Assembly: GCA_023394255.1 (NCBI GenBank)
Contig: JAEXAZ010000263.1
Coordinates: forward strand, 1-17,296
From: Bacillota bacterium
GTDB lineage: Bacteria; Bacillota; Clostridia; Oscillospirales; Ruminococcaceae
Reading direction: 5' to 3'
Length of the DNA stretch: 17,296 nt
In this document: positions 14,757 through 17,296 of the stretch, piece after piece
Numbering within the stretch: position 1 is the stretch's first letter
Layout of the letters: each line of letters starts with the position of its first letter
Made by a program: the position numbers and the translations under genes
The notes under the pieces: model-generated
The model's input: only the letters and a program-made list of their open reading frames with translations
What the model was told of the DNA's origin: nothing
Databases searched by the model: none

Positions 14757-15482
14757 ATGCCAAGATTTTTTACGGGGGAAGTGCGCGACGGGCTGGCCGT
14801 CATTACCGGGGAGGACGCGCGGCATATGGCGCTGGCGCTCCGGATGAAAACCGGCGAACGGGTGACCGTCTGCGACAGCACGGGAAACGACTATCAGTGC
14901 CGCATTACGGATATCTGCCCCGAGCAGGTGCGGCTCCGTGTTGAAGCCGTGGAGTCCTCAAAAGGGGAGCCGGGCGTGGAAATCACACTGTATCAGGCGC
15001 TGCCGAAGGGGGACAAGCTGGAAACCATTATTCAGAAAACGGTGGAACTGGGCGTCAGCCGGATTGTTCCGGTGCTTACAAACCGGTGCATCTCCCGCCC
15101 TGACGAAAAAGCCGCGAAAAAAAAGCTGGAGCGGTATCACAGGATTTCGCTCGAAGCAGCCAAGCAATGCGGAAGGGGCCGGGTGCCGGAAGTGGAAAGC
15201 CTGATTGACTTTAAAACGGCGGTCGAACGCATGAAAAGGGACAGTCTGGCAATCCTATTTTATGAAAATGCCCAGAACTCTCTGAAAGGGACGCTTGCAG
15301 AGCGATTGGGGAAACGGGTTTCCATTCTGGTGGGAAGCGAGGGAGGATTCGAACCGTCCGAAGCTGCGTACGCCGCCCAAAGCGGCCTGCTGCCCCTGTC
15401 TCTGGGAAGCCGTATCCTGCGCTGCGAAACCGCTCCTCTCGCGGCAGTCACCGCGATTTTGTATGAGGCGGGAGAACTGTAA
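14757..15482 (+). CDS. rsmE: 16S rRNA (uracil(1498)-N3)-methyltransferase
   Basis: SPOUT-class methyltransferase of 241 residues that makes m3U1498 in the decoding region of 16S rRNA. An N-terminal PUA-like RNA-binding domain (about 1-68) contains TGEDARHMALALRMKTGE. The trefoil-knot domain follows, with QALPKGDKLETIIQKTVELG, LVGSEGGFEPSE (191-202) and LGSRILRCETAPLAA (216-230), which form the SAM-binding knot. ATG 14757 was chosen because GGAGG lies 6 bases upstream. The reading frame is open further upstream inside prmA but lacks a start there. It is probably cotranscribed with prmA. Confidence 0.97.
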   Translation: MPRFFTGEVRDGLAVITGEDARHMALALRMKTGERVTVCDSTGNDYQCRITDICPEQVRLRVEAVESSKGEPGVEITLYQALPKGDKLETIIQKTVELGVSRIVPVLTNRCISRPDEKAAKKKLERYHRISLEAAKQCGRGRVPEVESLIDFKTAVERMKRDSLAILFYENAQNSLKGTLAERLGKRVSILVGSEGGFEPSEAAYAAQSGLLPLSLGSRILRCETAPLAAVTAILYEAGEL

Positions 15483-15525
15483 AAAATGATGAAATCATGA
15501 AACAGAAAGATGGGTACTGTCATAT

Positions 15526-16332
15526 ATGAGTATTAAGCATGGATTGATTGCGGTCGCGGCTGTTGCCCTGACCGCCGCCGCCGTTGTGTTGGTGCAGAAA
15601 AATGTAAACTGGCAGGATGTGCTGACCGCGAGATCTCTGCCCGAATCAGCGCAGGGGGAGCCTTCGGACGGATTGGACTCCGTGCTGGAAGAAGGTTCCT
15701 CCGCGGGCGGGGAGCCGCAGACATCCGGACAGTCCGGAACGGAGGGGGCGTCGAAGGCTCCGGTGCAGACAGAGGAGGAATGGCAGTTGATCCTGGTAAA
15801 CGCCGACCATGCGATTGATCAGAGTTTCAAGCCGGAGCTTTCCGAGGTGCAGAACGGATATCTGATGGACCAGCGGGTGGTTGGCAGCGCACAGCGGATG
15901 ATTCAGGATGCCGGGGAGCAAGGGGTCGAATTACTGGTCTGTTCGGGCTATCGGAGCTATGAGTCGCAGCAGCAGCATTTTGACAGCAGTGTGCAGAGCC
16001 TGAAAAATTCGGGTTACACGGAAGCGGCGGCAATTGCATCGACTCAGCGGCTGATTGCGCGCCCCGGGACCAGCGAACACCAGACCGGGCTTGCGCTTGA
16101 TATCGTAACCCCTTCCTATCAGGGGCTGGATGACGGTTACGCGGAGACTGACGCGGCGAAATGGCTGCTGAAGCATGCCGCTGAATACGGGTTTATTCTG
16201 CGCTATCCAAAGGATAAGGAAGAAATCACAAAAATCAGTTTCGAACCCTGGCATTACCGTTATGTGGGCGAACAGGCGGCCGCGGAAATTATGGAAGAGG
16301 GCATCTGCCTGGAAGAATATTTTGAAAAATAG
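15526..16332 (+). CDS. VanY-type D-alanyl-D-alanine carboxypeptidase (M15B)
   Basis: An extracellular zinc peptidase of 268 residues that trims the terminal D-Ala from peptidoglycan stem peptides. An N-terminal anchor (about 5-24) is followed by a disordered Ser/Gly/Glu-rich spacer (about 36-82). The catalytic domain shows SGYRSYESQQ (140-149) and GTSEHQTGLALDI (181-193), with zinc ligands His185 and Asp192. FEPWHYRYVG (239-248) carries catalytic Glu240 and the third ligand His243. All active-site residues are present. ATG 15526 has only a weak ribosome binding site and follows rsmE by 43 bases, so it may be read from the prmA-rsmE transcript. No van regulatory or ligase genes are nearby, so a housekeeping wall role is more likely than glycopeptide resistance. 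Confidence 0.92.
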   Translation: MSIKHGLIAVAAVALTAAAVVLVQKNVNWQDVLTARSLPESAQGEPSDGLDSVLEEGSSAGGEPQTSGQSGTEGASKAPVQTEEEWQLILVNADHAIDQSFKPELSEVQNGYLMDQRVVGSAQRMIQDAGEQGVELLVCSGYRSYESQQQHFDSSVQSLKNSGYTEAAAIASTQRLIARPGTSEHQTGLALDIVTPSYQGLDDGYAETDAAKWLLKHAAEYGFILRYPKDKEEITKISFEPWHYRYVGEQAAAEIMEEGICLEEYFEK

Positions 16333-16547
16333 AGCGGGGCTGCCTGGGTGCTCTGCCGTGTAAAATAGACAATTTTGACAATTGGAGTGTTTTTCAAGAT
16401 TCGTCCATTGCATAATTTGAATGAAAATTTTTGAAATTTTCCGCATTTTTCTAATTTTTAGTACAAAAAGAAAAGAATTGTGCTATGATTATTTCATTCG
16501 GGATGTGGAAAGGAACTCTGTGTTCCGGATTACTGGAGTTTTATTGC
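16333..16547. other. AT-rich intergenic region before the glycosyltransferase
   Basis: No open frame, clear terminator or riboswitch is seen. GACAATTTTGACAATT holds a short direct repeat near 16368-16383. GAAAAT and ATTTTC around 16422-16440 could form a weak hairpin. A likely promoter sits at 16481-16489. Confidence 0.6.
16481..16489 (+). promoter_or_regulatory. Putative extended -10 promoter of the GT-C gene
   Basis: TGC directly before TATGAT (16484-16489). The -35 position (GTACAA, 16461-16466) is poor, so the call rests on the extended -10. The start would be near 16496. Confidence 0.45.
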
Positions 16548-17296
16548 TTGAAGAAGGATCGCTTTATTACCGAACGATTTCAGATTGGACGCAGGCAGAT
16601 ACACTGGTTTCTGTTTGCGGTCACCGCGTCGGCGCTGCTGGTGCGTGTGATGGTTGCTTACGCCACCGTCCATCATTATGACTTAAACTATTATGTAAAC
16701 TGGTCGGCCGGAGTAAATCAGGATTTATTTGGGGCGTACGACAGCATAACAAGCCTGGATTATCCGCCGCTTTTCCTGTTTCCGCTGTTTATCACGGGAA
16801 AGCTGATGGCACTCCCGCTGGTTGCCGAAATACAGGGACTGCAGATGCTGGTGCTGAAAGGCTGGCAGATTCTATTCGATGCCGCGACCATCCCGCTGAT
16901 TTACGCCGTTCTGCACCGCGAAAGCAGGCTGCTCGCCGCCGCGGGAGCGGCGCTGTGGGCGGTGAACCCCACCATCCTTGTGAATTCTTCGTATTGGGGA
17001 CAGACGGACAGCATTATGCTTTTTTTGCTGGTGCTTTCTTTTTGGCTGCTGAATGAGCGCAGACCGGTAACTGCCGGGATTGTCATGACGCTTGCCTGCC
17101 TCATGAAGTTTCAGTCGCTTTATTTTGCTCCGGTTTTCGCGCTGTTTTTACTGACTAAATTCTCTCCGAAACGGATTGCGATGACCGTCGGCGCTGGGGT
17201 AATGGCCGGCCTGACGGTGTTCATGCCGTTTATGGCGCACAGCGGCTGGAAGCTTCCGTTTGAAATTTATCTGGGCGGATTTGCGCAGTATCAGGA
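16548..17296 (+). CDS. Multi-membrane-span GT-C-type glycosyltransferase, partial
   Basis: I translated 249 codons from TTG 16548 to the window edge without a stop. GGAG lies 9 bases upstream of the TTG. An in-frame ATG at 16503 exists but has no ribosome binding site and would follow the predicted transcript start by only a few bases. A first membrane segment (about 19-36) is followed by an extracytoplasmic loop with HHYDLNYYVNW and LDYPPLFLFPLF. Further hydrophobic segments carry VNPTILVNSSYWGQTDS and later FMKFQS-like LMKFQSLYF. The acidic first-loop motif and WGQTDS are typical of polyprenyl-phosphate-sugar-dependent GT-C enzymes (mannosyltransferase-like). It probably adds sugar to an extracytoplasmic acceptor from a lipid-linked donor; donor and acceptor are unknown. 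The C-terminus is missing. Confidence 0.82.
   Translation, partial: MKKDRFITERFQIGRRQIHWFLFAVTASALLVRVMVAYATVHHYDLNYYVNWSAGVNQDLFGAYDSITSLDYPPLFLFPLFITGKLMALPLVAEIQGLQMLVLKGWQILFDAATIPLIYAVLHRESRLLAAAGAALWAVNPTILVNSSYWGQTDSIMLFLLVLSFWLLNERRPVTAGIVMTLACLMKFQSLYFAPVFALFLLTKFSPKRIAMTVGAGVMAGLTVFMPFMAHSGWKLPFEIYLGGFAQYQ

Noticed and set aside
15526..16332. Glycopeptide resistance cluster because of the VanY-type gene
   Set aside because: No vanRS, vanHAX or racemase gene is nearby. VanY-type carboxypeptidases are common housekeeping enzymes in Clostridia.

Overview
The window looks like a chromosomal segment of a low-to-mid GC, spore-lineage Firmicute, most likely class Clostridia (Oscillospirales-like is my guess). 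This rests on the gene order hrcA-grpE-dnaK-dnaJ-prmA-rsmE, CIRCE operators, a type III pantothenate kinase (coaX), strong AGGAGG ribosome binding sites, frequent TTG/GTG starts and a BofC-like secreted domain. There is no sign of a phage, plasmid, IS element or CRISPR array. Almost all of it is core or near-core genome.

Left part (1-3.5 kb). A class A penicillin-binding protein runs off the left edge on the minus strand. Divergent from it is a small secreted or membrane-anchored protein with a BofC C-terminal-like domain. Next comes a gene-free stretch (2077-2310) that holds phased 11-bp repeats, a TATAAT box, a C-rich linker, two hairpins and a strong terminator. I read this as a candidate small RNA. 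coaX (minus) and tRNA-Thr(CGT) (plus) then diverge from a pair of well-formed back-to-back promoters.

Middle part (3.5-8.6 kb). Two convincing terminators isolate a minus-strand operon of a periplasmic-adaptor-type membrane fusion protein followed by an HAE1/AcrB-type RND transporter. No outer-membrane channel and no local regulator is present. A separately promoted small HPr-fold protein without the phosphorylatable histidine precedes it.

Right part (8.7-16.3 kb). The class I heat-shock operon is transcribed rightward from a promoter flanked by two CIRCE operators: hrcA (repressor), grpE, dnaK, a strong intergenic hairpin, dnaJ and a terminator. prmA (ribosomal protein L11 methylation), rsmE (16S rRNA U1498 methylation) and a VanY-type D,D-carboxypeptidase follow. 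The chaperones form one folding machine (DnaK ATPase, DnaJ co-chaperone, GrpE exchange factor), and HrcA closes the feedback loop at CIRCE. The window ends inside a multi-membrane-span GT-C-type glycosyltransferase.

No wholly new multi-gene system is evident. The observations most worth following are the candidate sRNA with its upstream repeats, the histidine-less HPr, and the doubled CIRCE control region.
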